From positions 55,688,079 through 55,752,078 of the forward strand of contig OY829327.1 of the NCBI GenBank assembly GCA_963691655.1: 64,000 nt of DNA. The letters run 5' to 3'. Every line of letters starts with the position of its first letter. The stretch's first letter is position 1. This stretch comes from Toxonevra muliebris. Taxonomy: Eukaryota > Arthropoda > Insecta > Diptera > Pallopteridae. This document shows positions 11,872 to 25,300 of the stretch, piece after piece. Under the pieces are notes generated by a model. That model did not search any database. It saw nothing but the letters and a program-made list of their open reading frames with translations, and was not told where the DNA came from. Position numbers and translations under genes: made by a program.

Positions 11872-13347
11872 TTACTTGTCACTTGAAAAAGAGCGTGAAT
11901 CCTGTGAAGCAGCTACGGAATCATCTGAGGTTTCATCTGTAGGTGTGCGCCGTTTGACAGCCCATTCTACTACACAGAAGCAGCCAGTGCCAATTGTGGC
12001 GAACACCACCAAAATTCCCAATTGTGGGCGAAGTCCCAAATGTGATGAGTAAAAGAAGCTGATTGCAGCAGCGATAGACTGCAACAATTTACAAAAACAA
12101 ATTATTTAAAATTGAAAAACATAGAAGAAAATTTTTGGGAAAAACTCTCACCTGTGTAAACTTGAAAAGTGCAAATGCGCCAACGGAATTCTTTACGTAG
12201 ACACCACCCAGCATGGAGTAAATTTGAGTATTCATGCACGCATCACCTAAGCCCAGCATAAAGGCGCAAATCAAAGCAATCCAAGAGCGAGGTGGGTCCA
12301 TGTAGGAGATATCCTCGGTATCATTAAACGGTGCATTATCAGGCAAATTCAGGAAGATCAAGAAGAAAGCGACCACGTGAATAATATAACCCGCAATAAC
12401 GATAGGATCGCGTCCAAAGCGCGTAGTTTTTTTCCCCAAGATACCAAACAGTCCACCACCAAACACTTCACCAGCACCAATGCAAATTCCAGCTAAGCCT
12501 ACAATCTCTTTAGGCGTTTCGTAAATTTTCTTCGTGAATCCGATGGAAGGACCATAAACACCACTAAAGAATGACAGCTCAAGACCTGCATTAAGATGGA
12601 TATTTTAAATGTGACATATATTTGCTAGAAATTAATTTTGAGCCTTACTAACCAGTGTAAAAAAATGCCACACTCAGCAAAAGCATATCTCTAGTCATAA
12701 AAAGATTACCGGCAGATTTCAGCGCAAACACTGCGCTGCTCCATCCTGACTGTTGACCACGTAATTCAGTGTCTGATGTTGAATTGTCGGGTATTTTACG
12801 CAAAGTAGCTAGAAAGAGAATACCTAGAACTGCAACACCTGTTAGGACAGCAATAACTATTGTACGCGTCGCCACATCTATGTCTGTTTTATCCTGGAAC
12901 TGATAGTAAACGAAGATATTGCCAAAGAACATACTGCACTGTAACAATGCCCAAAATACACCCGAATTGCGAGAGATATTCGTGAGATCACTGCATCGTG
13001 CCAGAAAGTTGCCCTGCCCAGTCCATGTTATAGCCGCTCCAGCTCCGAGAATCGCACTTGACAGATACAACAACCAATTGGATGGAAATAAGAAGGTCAC
13101 CATAAATAATCTAAAATCAAAGAACATTTTTGTTATTCAAATATCCCGCATATTCCCATGATAACCTTAGAACATACGTATAAGTGACGGCACCAATCAG
13201 CATTGAAGTTCTTGGCCCAGTAAATGAAATAAACGATGGTGCCAGCCAATTGCATAATGAGAAGGTGGTATAAATGATAGCTAAACTGGTATATGCATTA
13301 CCGGTGAAACTTGGGTCTTCTTTTTTGATGCTATCAAGTATAGTTTG
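11872..13347 (-). CDS. MFSD11-like gene, exons 2-5
   Basis: Exon 2 (13347-13178) begins after TTTCAG and encodes TM segments around TSLAIIYTTFSLCNWLAPSF. Exon 3 (13110-12653) carries the central half, including GNFLARCSD and FWALLQCSMFFGN. Exon 4 (12585-12152) carries GVYGPSIGF, the GGGLFGILGKK loop and LGLGDACMNTQ. Exon 5 (12078-11872) ends with SRSFSSDK and a TAA stop. Introns are 67, 67 and 73 bp. I see no stop or frameshift in any exon, so the gene looks functional. Confidence 0.93.
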
Positions 13348-16300
13348 CTGAAATGTAAGTAAATAATTAGTAATAAAAATATGTCTATTTTATAATTATG
13401 AGTATGTACGTTTTTTTATACGATCTATTTTATATCATAGCATAGTTTTAGGCATCTTAAGTTTAGTTGAAAAAGCGTTGGTCATTAATAGGGCAAGGAA
13501 TTTCATGCACTAAAAAATCGAAAATATGCACATATAATATGCACTTAAAGTTTAAAAATATGCAACTGCAAAAAATGCACTAAAAACATATAAAATATGC
13601 AATTAAAAACAAAAAATTTGTATTTTTAATTGCATATTTTCGGTAAAAAAAAACAAAAATATTGCATGTAATTTAACAAACAAAGGACTAAAACAATTCA
13701 CTTTAAAATATAAAATAAATTTATAAAAAGCAACCAAAATATAAAATGAACATAAAAAGTTTAACTCAAATCGAATTTAAGTAAATGTTAATAATCATGA
13801 GATCAATCTTAATTTATTGTTTTATTGGCGTTAACAATACAATTTTTTTGAAATGCAAAACTTTTCCGATCGGGTCTTAAAAAATGTTTGTATAAAGAAA
13901 ATGATATAAAGAAAATGATCGCACAAAATTCATTTATAGAATAGTTGTTTCTAGAACAATTTTCTTCATTGAATTCCAAATTTACATATCTGTGGCCTCA
14001 TCTATGGCAACATATAAGAAGTGGTTTTTAAGTCGAACTTAATTTCTTTTAATAAACAAATATATATTTGGCCTATATAAGTTTTGTGCAGTGACGTTTC
14101 AAGAGGAATGATTTCATTAATATATCTTAATTGTTGATTGTAAGATACAATGGAATATGTGCTGAAGTAAAGGTTTGGCATAAATCCAAACTAAATATTT
14201 TAAGCTCTGCCGCTGCAGAGGTAGTAATCAAAGGCTGTATTGTTTTTTCCAGATGCGTTCATTCAATTCTTTATGTTTATGGCTTTTCAAATGCTGGTCA
14301 ACTTGAAATTTTTTTCGCAACTCACTAAAAAGTTAACAAAATTATTAAAAATATGTAAATAAAAAAATAAAAAATGTGAAAACATGCATTTATTGTAAAA
14401 TATGTAAAAATATGCACTGTTACCGCCGTAATTTGATTTCTTATATTTATATTGTACTTTATTCATACTCTATTATTAATTTCAAAGTAATGAATTACCC
14501 TGTGAATTATATACATTATATATTGCTTATTTGTGGTGTAGCGAAAGGAATAACTGTAACTATTTACATGTAGAACATTGCGAAGAGAATACCTGTAACC
14601 ATTTACATGTAGAACATTGCGAAGAGAATAACTGTAACTATGTACATGTAAAATATATAGAACTTTAAGTTATTTCATTATTTTAGTCAGTCAAAATAAA
14701 AAATTGACCCTCTGTCCTTGAATTTCTTACTTGTACCTCGTGTACGGAATAAACTTTGTATTGAATTTAAAACGCTGTACTTTATTTGGGAAAACTGGTT
14801 CGCTCTTGAAAAGTATATAAGCTTTGCGCATCGCACAAATATTGGCTCCAACATGCACAGTTACCCAAAAATATGCATTTATAGTAAAATATGCACTAAC
14901 GATTGAATGCCATTTTAAAGGAAATCTAATGATTTGTAAAGATTTCTTGACCATTTCAATTTTGAGATGCCCAGTAAAAACACGCATTTGCATGGAATTC
15001 CTTGCCCTAGTCATTAGTAATAGAAAAGTTGATTTTAAATTCAACAGTTGTGACATTTATATATGGGAAAACGTAAAAAAACGAAATTAAGGGGCCATTG
15101 ATTTTATGCATACGCGGTCTGTGTGGAAACGAGAAAATAAAACGAACAAAACACATTTCAATTAAATTAAAACAACAGCAGTAAAATCTGTCTACATATA
15201 CCAAATTTAAAGTTATTGACCGATGGCGCATTCGCATCGCATCTTCATTAATATTGGTCAAAGTAAATCATTTTCAAGGACTAACATTTAAATTCCTGGT
15301 ACCATTAAAATTCTGAACTTGTTCGTTGTATACCTACATGCATACAAACTATTTAAATTTTGTTCTGCCTTTAGGTTAAATATTTATTTTAAATGTATTT
15401 TATAACAAATATACTTATAATGATAATTTAAATCCATTCATTAAAATTGTGTGCAAGATTATTGTTGGAACCAGTTTTAAATTAACTGGTATTGATTATT
15501 TACTTTTGTATTTTTCAATTATTATTTCTTTATCTTGCATTTTTTACATTTACATTCTTTTACACAGTGGCGGAAACAGGAAGCATGGGGTGGGGGAGGC
15601 GATATAAACCACAACGCGGACTGGACTGTTACTTTCATACGTATTGTTTGCTCATTTTTCCTCATATTTCTCGTGAAATCTTATAATGGATTATATGTAA
15701 AAGAAAATACACTCCAAACTCTACGTTTGTTATTCATTAACTTTATCTCGATCTCTAGGTATGGTCGTGTGAAAGCGAACGTTACGCATTTTGACGCTTG
15801 ATTTAGAGGATGTCGTGCATTATGGGAAAAATATAGCAAATCATTTCAATGTTCCTATGATCTATTTCCAAGGAAATAAAGGATCATGAAAAATATTGAA
15901 ATTGCAATTATTCCCAAACAGTGTTGCCAGAAAATTCATTTCAAACATCGTCAAAATTGTAAGAAAAAATCGTCATGAGAGAAAAACTTAAATTTGTTTA
16001 CTTTAAATATGTTTGCATTCATTTATACATATTATTATAATCAAGAGTCTTATTGTTTAAATATTCTTTCAACATTTGTGGGCGAGTTGGGTAAACACAA
16101 TAAATTTTAAAGCTAAATTTGGCAATGGAAATGTACGTTTTATGTTGGAAATAGCTTTCTTCAGCTGCAATTTCAGTCACCTTATCTCAAATTGTCTCAA
16201 AATCTACATATCGTAGCTCCCTAAAGTCAATAATTAGTTTGATGAAAGTAGTTTTCGTCTCCTAAATTTTTAAAATATAACATTAAACTTTGTAATGAAT

Positions 16301-19300
16301 TGACTTTCCTGGCTAAAAAAAAACTTAGTTTTTTCAATGTAGCAATCTTAAAATCAAATCTTTTTTTTATTCGATTACAAAACTTATTATAAAAAGAAGC
16401 GCAATTATTTACAAATTCTGAAAACAGACTTTCAGATATTTTGTAACTCATTAAGAGTCTTCATCAAAATGTGCAAAAGCCTTGTAAACCGCGGAAACAT
16501 ACTGTCAAATTTCATATAAATTTTGACAAGTTTACACATGGTATGCGGTTTATGATGCTTACAAGGATATTTAATTTTAATTTGTCTTTGGCGTTAATGC
16601 CAAGGTAAATATCTTTACTTCCCAAAAATATTGTTTTTTCTCTGAAATCAATGTTATTAACACCAAGAATTAAATACTCTGGTCTTAAAATATTTATGCA
16701 TGGAAAGGATAATTAAAATTGTATCACTGGAAATCAAGTTCAACACAGATATACCTAGTCTTTATTCCTTTAAGAGGCGTTCCAGTTCATGAAGAGAAAA
16801 GCTGGCAGTAGTAGTATCTTGAGGACGACGATACTACGGAGCATTATCTTTGTAGTTTTCTGGCGTTCGCGAGAATCAGATTAGGGCGGTTGGGTAGTAA
16901 TGTCTTGAGTATGAATTATGTCCACACTCTCCCTCTTTCTGAGCTTCTATACTTCATTAGTGAAACAAAGGAGTTCGAGGTTGAGAGACCCTAGACCTTT
17001 CTTCTTCCCATTTATCCCTTCACATATCTTTCCTGTCTTTCTACTCTCCTCTACTAGCTCTATCTTGGATATAGTACAATGATCTTTGAGTCTGAGTGCT
17101 TCAGTTTAGTCCAGCCCATCTTCAACTCTAAGCCCTGACTTGTCATTAATTGGTAATGCAAGAGTAGATTGAGATTGATCGTTTTAGGGTGTACTTCTCA
17201 CAGTGTCGAGGATGAAGAAAATTGGTAAAAAATATTTTGGGGAAGGTCGGTGTAGAAATCTTCTTTTCACTATCGAAAACCAATTCACTAAAATTGCTGG
17301 TTTAAAATGGCGTCATTTTGAATATTAAAGTTTTTGAAAACTTACTTTCGTCACATCATACTATCACTTAGTGATATTGAGTTCAAAAAAATCAGAATCA
17401 CGTTTTTTCTTCATAATATAGTTGCTATTTCAACAGCTTTCTACATAGTTTTTTAGATTTATTTAGATTTATTATTAAGAAGATTTTTGGGGTTAAAGTT
17501 TTTTTTTTTTGTGTGTGGAAACTTTTTTTTTGTGATGTATATACTATATGTATAAAAATAACAGAAACGATTTTAAAACAAAAACGTTTTTTGGAGTTTT
17601 TTTTTAATCTAAAAAATTGGCATTTTTTAACAAAAATCGTCAAATTGTCAATGGGCCAAAAAATCGTCAAAATGATGATAAAATCATCGTTCTGACACTG
17701 TTCCCAAACCATTTTTTAAAGCAGTTGACGACCAAATATGATCGGGTTTGAAACATTACGCAGAAAAGACTGGCACGTTATGCAAAATTCTTTTATGTTA
17801 ATTAAACAGAATAAAACACTGAAATTTCATTTGAAGTTCAAAGAATATAAAAAATAAGAAAAATTTATTTAAAAAAATCTGCCGTAGATATATCACGATT
17901 CTTAATCTTTTGAAGATTTTTTCAAAGGCATTTGACGCTCAGCGATTCTGAAGTGTTTTTCAGTGGCTAAAAATCTTGGTCTTTTGAACTACTAAAGATT
18001 TTTTGTTAAATTTTTTTTTGTTAATTAAAAATTTCTTCAATCTTTATTTTATTATGCAAATCATTTAAATCTGATATTTAGTTTCTGGCAGCTTGTTCGT
18101 CAAACTTGGAAATTTTATTTATTGTGTTTTACATAAATAACTCAGTGCAACGCAAAATTTCAGATGGAGACTTAATTACCTCTTAAGAGTAATTCAATGT
18201 GCTTATCATGAAAACCAAATGCAATTCAAGTTCTATCACATGAAAAATCTTCTTTATTATAACATGAAATATGCTAACACGAAAATTGTAAAAAAAATTG
18301 TGAAAATTTTTAACTTATTTGAGAGCAGTTTTTGGTGCGTTTTGAGTCAGATATGGCCTGAATATTATACTTTATTCTTGACCAAAGCAAAGTCATGCTA
18401 CAAAATTTTTCACTTTCAAAATTGATAAGATAAAAATTTAGGATTTATAATAAATTCACAATTGTCCTGTACATAATGATCATATTAACAGTGTTATTAG
18501 CAAAATCTTCCTGACCTTACGAAGTTTAAGAATGTCAGCAGCATATACCCCTTTGGACACTCGACGTAACATATGCTGAACTTATCTTTAGTAAATTATC
18601 ACTTCACAAGCTGGAAGTCGCATTTAATTATGCCATTCAGTATGATTATAGTTTACGGAAGTATTTTTTTGTTGGAACAGCAAAAGAAGTATTCAAGAAT
18701 ACAGCATTCAGACAAGTTTTACGTCCATTGTACTATATCCTGTGCTCCTTTTTGCTATTCTTTAAATCTACCAGATTTATTAATAAATCTTAGCAGATCC
18801 TGCGGTATTAGAGAGCTCAGGTGTTCGTCTCCCAACACTCCAGTGCCAAATATGCTTACTCTGATCCGGCAGAAAGCGGGGCAGGCAATAAGAAAGTGGT
18901 CTGCCGTCTTTTCACATTCTTCCTCCAAACCACAGGAAGCACAGTAGGCACTAGCTCCCAGGCCAATCATATGCAAATGTTTGGCCCAAGAAAAATTACC
19001 TGTATATAATCCCACCAGCTGCCTGCAGCTCTTTCGGTTAAGTGATAACAGAAAGTATGTTAGAAGCTTCGAGATAACAGGTAACATGGCCTTTGTCTGT
19101 CTAAAGCCTCTCAGTTCCTCCCATTTACGATTGTGCTGTAGACGACAGAGTACAGGTTCTGGGCCCAGGAAACCAGTTTCAGGAGGATTTCTGGCCAGAA
19201 GGTCAGCAGATTCATTTCCTGAGTGTCCAGGAACCCATATCGACAGCAGGCTATTGTGTTTTACAACACAGTCAAGCCTGGATTTACAATGCATAACCAG

Positions 19301-22300
19301 TTTGTATGTGGTTAGAGGATTAAGCAAGGATTTAAGCGCAGCCTGACTGTCACTAAATACACAGATACTCCTTTCTATCCAACCATTATCAATAACAAGG
19401 TCCATTGCCTTGATGATTGCAAAAATTTCTGCTTGAAAAACAGAAGCATACAATCCAAGAGAGCAGTGAAGGTGCACTCCATCATTTTCAATGAAGATCC
19501 CAGAACCCGAACCGAATTCTGTTCTAGAGCCGTCAGTGAAAATACGCTTACAATCAAGTTTACTACAAAAGTTACTGCACTCAAAAACCCCTTATTATTT
19601 ACTTGAAAAGTTGCAATTCTGTCAATCAAGCAGGACTACAAATCTAGTTGTACCCAAATTTAAGTCCCTTAATTCCAGCAGGTTAATTCGCATCTAGAAC
19701 TCATTATTATCAATAATAAAATTTACTGACAACAGATCGAAGTTTAAACATTTAATTTTTGAACACTTTAGTCATTAATTGCCAACTACTTACTCAAATT
19801 TTTAACTTTAAATCTCTAATTTTTATTTTTTAGTTGCTATATTTTTTGTTGTTTTTCTTTTACTTTTGTTTCTTGCCTGATCTTAGTATTAAGTTTTATG
19901 TCTATAAATTTAAAATTTTATCCAAATATTTTCATACTTTATTATTGTACTTTAAAAGAAATACTTTCTAATTGTACAAATATTATATCTAAATAAATAC
20001 AAAGACAAATAAGTACTACATTAGTTCCAGAAACAGTAGAGTTATAATGTTTTTATCTAATATAGCTAATTCATAATGTAATATTATTGAAATTTCATAA
20101 GGTAAGCAAATAAAGAGAAGATATAAAAAATTTTAAAAGAATATGGGGTTTATACCCTCTGAAAGCGAGATTTATTAATTTATTGAGTTGATTTTTTGCT
20201 TGCATTTCCTTTAACCCTTTCTTTCCTAAGTTTTAATGGGACTTGATAGAAAATCTTTGTGCTGAAATTATAGTTACTTAGGACCTCCACAACCATCACA
20301 CCAAATTTAATCCCTCTATGTATATTGATTTGTTTGTCTTTTAAGGTTACAGAAGCATAGCTTTTTCCTTCAACTTTTTTATTTTCATATTCTCTAGTCT
20401 TTTATAAACATATTTTATAAAACAAAATCCGTTTTGTAATATTTTAAATCATTTTTTGACTTGAAATTCAAAAAACAATACATGTAAAAAAAATGGCTTA
20501 AGCACGAAATTTCAAATGTTTGGTAACCAGAGAACGTGAAGAATAAATACCTTACACACCTGAATGTATAGATATATTATTACTAATTAAGTTTTTTTTA
20601 AACAACTATTTCATGCCACTTTAAAGTGAATCCTGGCTATGAGCAATATCGGACATGAAAAGGTTAAAGCGAATGGTTGAAATAAAATCAAGTCTTATCA
20701 AAGCATCATCTGCACATTCGTAGTTTGGCATATTCTCGACGATATGTAAAACTACTTAACCAATTTTGGCCTGCTGGTCGATTAATCGAGCAGTACGGTT
20801 TTATTATTTTCCTGGGACAACTCTATTCTACTTATGAGGAAATGCGGAGAGTCTCAAAGATTTATCTGGTCTACATGAACTTTTGCACTTTGTTACTAAC
20901 TATATTCTATTTTAGTTCGTTGAACCCTTTTCGTTATTGCCAACGAATTGGCTACTATCGCTAAATAAATTCTGAATAAAATAAATTTTAACTTATTTTA
21001 ATTCACAAACATGTTTTTCATTTTCAAATAGCTGGTTTTGGGTTGCTACTGGATATAAAAACAATACGATAAAAAACAATTTGAAAAATGTGTATTATGC
21101 AAATTTCTGTAGCATTAAAAAAACGCTTTTGAAAATAACAAAAATTGAAAAATTAAAATACAATATAAATTATTTAGTTAAAAAACTCGAATGGGAAAAC
21201 TAGCATCAAATTAAAGTCAAGATTAGCTTCTATTTTTCATTTTGCATTAAATTGAAATTAATTTAGAAAGAAGGTCGCAACTTATCAATAAAAAAAAAAC
21301 TATTTATTTGAAAAATGCAATAGAACTTTAACGTATATAAGTACTCGTATATATATTTTTACCCTTGAACTAATTTACAAAATAAATATTTATCAATTGT
21401 TTTTAAATAGGCACTGATAACAATTTTCTATATAATGCGATTTTTTACTGAAGTGCTGTTTCTAATAATCTTAAAATTTTCATTATAAAATTTCGTACGT
21501 ATTGACATAGGAACAGAGGGCGCAAGGTAAAGCCTGTAACTGCCTTCCAAATGAGCGTATTCGGTATTCGGATCTTATTTGACCGTTGAGCTCATCCGTC
21601 TCAAGTCTACATACAGACCCCTTAACAGTGTGCAAATTCAAAAAAATAATGTTGGAAATCTGTGATGCTGTTACGATACTAGCTTTTTTTCTCGTTTTTA
21701 ATCACTTAAAATGAGCGACGGATAAAAAAAATAGCAATACCGAGAGTGAAAGAATATGCTATAGTATTATTTTTCAAATGTCATTTAAAAAACTGTTCAT
21801 TTAAAATATTTGTGTAAAATAGTTTAAAATATTCATTGTAATATTAAATTCACATAAATTTACAACCACAAAATGAAGTTTGCGTGGGAAGATGCAATAT
21901 TATTCTTCATTCTTTATTGGTTTGAATTCTTCCTTCGATTCAAGTAAACACGCAGTGTACACACTCACACCAACTACAAATTACATATCGCTACCTTAAT
22001 TTGCTAAAGCCCTAACACGCATTTTTTTAATTTTACAGCAGAAGCAAGAAATATTTTGTTATTTAGTGTACTGCTTCGAAAATTTTCAATTTAAATTAAA
22101 AGGAAATATCGTAAGTTTTCAGTGTAGGTCTCGAAAATTGTTTTTTTTTTTTGGCACAGACGAAAGTGAGCACGCTTTATCATAATCCATCAAAAATTCG
22201 ATATTGAAAAATTTTAGGATGGGTCCTTAGCAAATTAAGGCAACGATATGCACACTAGCTGTCCTGCTCTAATATAATTTTTAAGCGACGGAAAAAAAAG

Positions 22301-25300
22301 CATGAGGAGTTTATTTACTTTCACATCGAATTAAAAATTTCCATTGATTGAGGCGCTATACATTCTGAAACTTTAGTTTCGTATGCCATAATTTTTTTGT
22401 GTTTTTTCAACTATCCAGAAAATTTGAAAAGTATGTATTATTTCTACTTTAATCTTTAACAAGTTTCATTTTCATTAATTTCTTTTTTTAAGTTCGGTAG
22501 AGAAACTAGCTTACTTTAAAAGCGATTTAAAAAAAGCGTTTCTCCAATTTTTTTCGTACTTTTTCGAAAAATTAGTAAATTTGCCAGGTTACCATTTCTT
22601 TTGAGATGATTTTTGTGTTCGGGGGCCCATAGTAAAACGTAATGAAACAAATTTTAATGAATCATATTAACTAATTGTTTTCCAATTTCAAAGGTGTAGA
22701 AGGGCTAAGATATTCAACAAAGTTATTCTATATACAATTTTAATTTGAGTTAGCAACACAAAAACAAAATTATGGTTGCAATGACTCCCCAATGAAAAGT
22801 GGTCCAAAACTGGAAATTAAAAAAAAAAAAAACAAAATCGGGGCACATTTTTAAGTATAATGAAATAATGTCCCAATTATTGAAATGAAATATAGACCCA
22901 AAATGATGAAAAAATCCCCAAAAATAAATAAAAAAAAAAGTAATGGACAAATGAAACCTCAATGGTGGCTCCATGAAATTTGGTCCCAATGAAAAATGTC
23001 CCCAAACTGTAAATGAAAAAAAAAACCAAAATTGGGGCACATTTTCATAATGAAATAATTTCCCAATTATTAAAATGAAATATGACCCAAAATGATAGAA
23101 AAACCCCAAAAAAAATTAATGGATAAGTGAAAAATGACTTAATGGTACTAAGTATGTATTTCCGCATTGTTTTTTCGTATAAAGTAATTTGAATTATATT
23201 TAAACTATATTCAATATTTGATTTTTAGTTTTTTTATTTGCTCAAGCTCTAAAATCCAATTTTTCAACAACGGATTTATGATGAATACACCGAAAACTTA
23301 CAATATGAGAGTTTAAATTACAAATTCTGGAAACAGTACTCCAAATATCAGAATGTTTTTTGCTTCTTATGTAAACTTTGAAATATGCGTTTTAGGGATC
23401 TAGCAAATTATGGTAACAATAGGTGTATTTTGGTTTTAAATTATGAAATATCACACCAATTCACTTTAAAATTTCATTCTGTTTCCAATTTTTCATTGGG
23501 GCCAAATTACACGGATCCGGCTGCATTAGTTATATTTACATATATTTTACTTTTACATATATAATTGAGTTTTTTCCATCGGACTGGCGATGTGACATGT
23601 AGTCTAGAGTAATTGAGATAACGGTACATAAAATCATGAAAATTGCTTTATTGAGACTGTATCCGGACATTTTTAATTTATGGTTTATCGCTTTTAGTAT
23701 ATACACTATAGAAAAGTTATTTAGTAGGAAAAGAAACAAATTTTTTATCTGTTCTGAAATTCAAGCTCCATACCCCAAATTTTGAGAGGCTAAAGGAATG
23801 ATAAAAGTATTATAGTGTCTTTGGGAAAATGTTTTCTAATCAAAAAGTATCGGGAAACCTAAAACATCAAAACACCATCCACGCCATTATTCTTGAAAAA
23901 ATAACCTCAAAATGTTAAATTTTATATTTTTCTTGAATTAATTTTATAAAAGACAAAGTAACGGATGCAATGCAATAAAACAAAATAATTTCGGAATGTT
24001 TCTGTTTCATTACTTCATTTAAAATGGTTTTCAGATTCGGGTTCAGAGACCCTAAATTACTCTAGACTATATATCAAATCATCAGTTCGATTTTGGCTGT
24101 TGCACAGTGTAATTAATAAACATTGTTTATTGTCTATCGTAATTGAACTTCTCCATTTATTTGGGTGTGGGGTGGTGATTGTCGAATTTCTAACATTTTT
24201 ACACTTTACCCCTATGTGCATAATTTGGTTCCCTTTTCTATTTTTGTCAGCTTGTATGGAAATACAACACTGTATGGAGATACAACACTGGGTGTTGGCT
24301 TTTCGATAGTGACATGATACCTGTCAGTAATGAGCCAATGGTTGCGTTTAGAAGATACACAAATTTAAACTGTTGGTTGTAAATTGCCAATAGTTATTTT
24401 TAAACTGTTGTGTCTTCTGAACGGCATGATTCATCGTCTGTCCAATTTTTGGGAAACAACATGTTGGCATGAAGTTGCGTCTTATCAACGTAACCAATGA
24501 CTTTTAAGGTAGGCTGAACGTTGTGAATCTAAATGGATACAAGGAAAATAATAAATTTTAAAGTAGTATACTGGGCATACAATGTTTATACTAAGTGGAC
24601 CTTAAATACGAAGAAAAAATTAAATTTCTGCATACTTATTCCAATTCACATGTACGTGAAATCCACATACATAGAGTGACCACCAATCATATTAACTTCA
24701 AAGCGTGCTTACTCGAAATGAGATTTTCAGACTTAAGCGCTTATTGCTTTTGACCACTGAATTGATACATTGAACAATCACAAACTACTACAGTTGTCAA
24801 ATCAAAGCATTTTCATACATACTCTTTAGCAAATACTACCAAAAGACTTTCTCGAAAGGACTACCATTTTACCTACATACAGGAAAAAAATAGAGAAAAG
24901 AAATAAAATGCTAACTTTGATCAGCTTTGAATGTATTTACGAATTCCACATATGCAAATAAACATAAATAAAAAATTGCGGATGTTGAAGGTCGAATGTC
25001 GAATATAGACGTCGTAACCAGTTTCTTATTGTCAAATATAAACAACATTTTGGTTTTAGCTTATTAAACCATGCTGGTGCCTGCTGTCTAATTAATTTTT
25101 AACATAATTTACCGATTAATGTTTGACGGCTTTTTAACAAGATTTGATTTATTGCCGTAAGTTGAAGTGAAAGTAATACGCGGTAATTAAAACACTAAAG
25201 ATTTCAATTAAGCCAACCAACAAACACTTAACTCTTAAAATATATTAGGTACACAAATGAAAAACAGTTTATGATATATTTTATTTTAAAATGATAAGAA

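Larger units (their letters stand above)
15911..17708 (-). mobile_element. Second hAT relic (1,782 bp) with perfect 8-bp target duplication
   Basis: Element 15919-17700 is flanked by TTCCCAAA on both sides (15911-15918 and 17701-17708). Its ends are CAGTGTTGCCAGAAAATTC and, inverted, CAGTGTCAGAACGATGATT; both subterminal regions carry CATCGTCAAAAT / ATTTTGACGAT. CAGTGTTGCCA ends with 8-bp duplications are common in hAT elements. A minus-strand transposase fragment and at least one nested repeat (16,485-16,566) lie inside. The 16,740-17,230 part is less AT-rich and unexplained. Confidence 0.85.

Noticed and set aside
12919..13161. 80-codon open frame on the plus strand
   Set aside because: It is the antisense shadow of MFSD11-like exon 3.
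18573..19346. Plus-strand open frames of 124 and 121 codons
   Set aside because: Shadows of the RNase H relic on the other strand; no family resemblance.
20725..20964. 79-codon frame, partly hydrophobic, considered as a small membrane protein
   Set aside because: No recognisable homology, no splice or promoter context, and such frames are expected by chance in a 30-kb intron.
22787..23130. Possible CRISPR-like array
   Set aside because: Only two long imperfect units in a fly intron, with no short repeat-spacer pattern.
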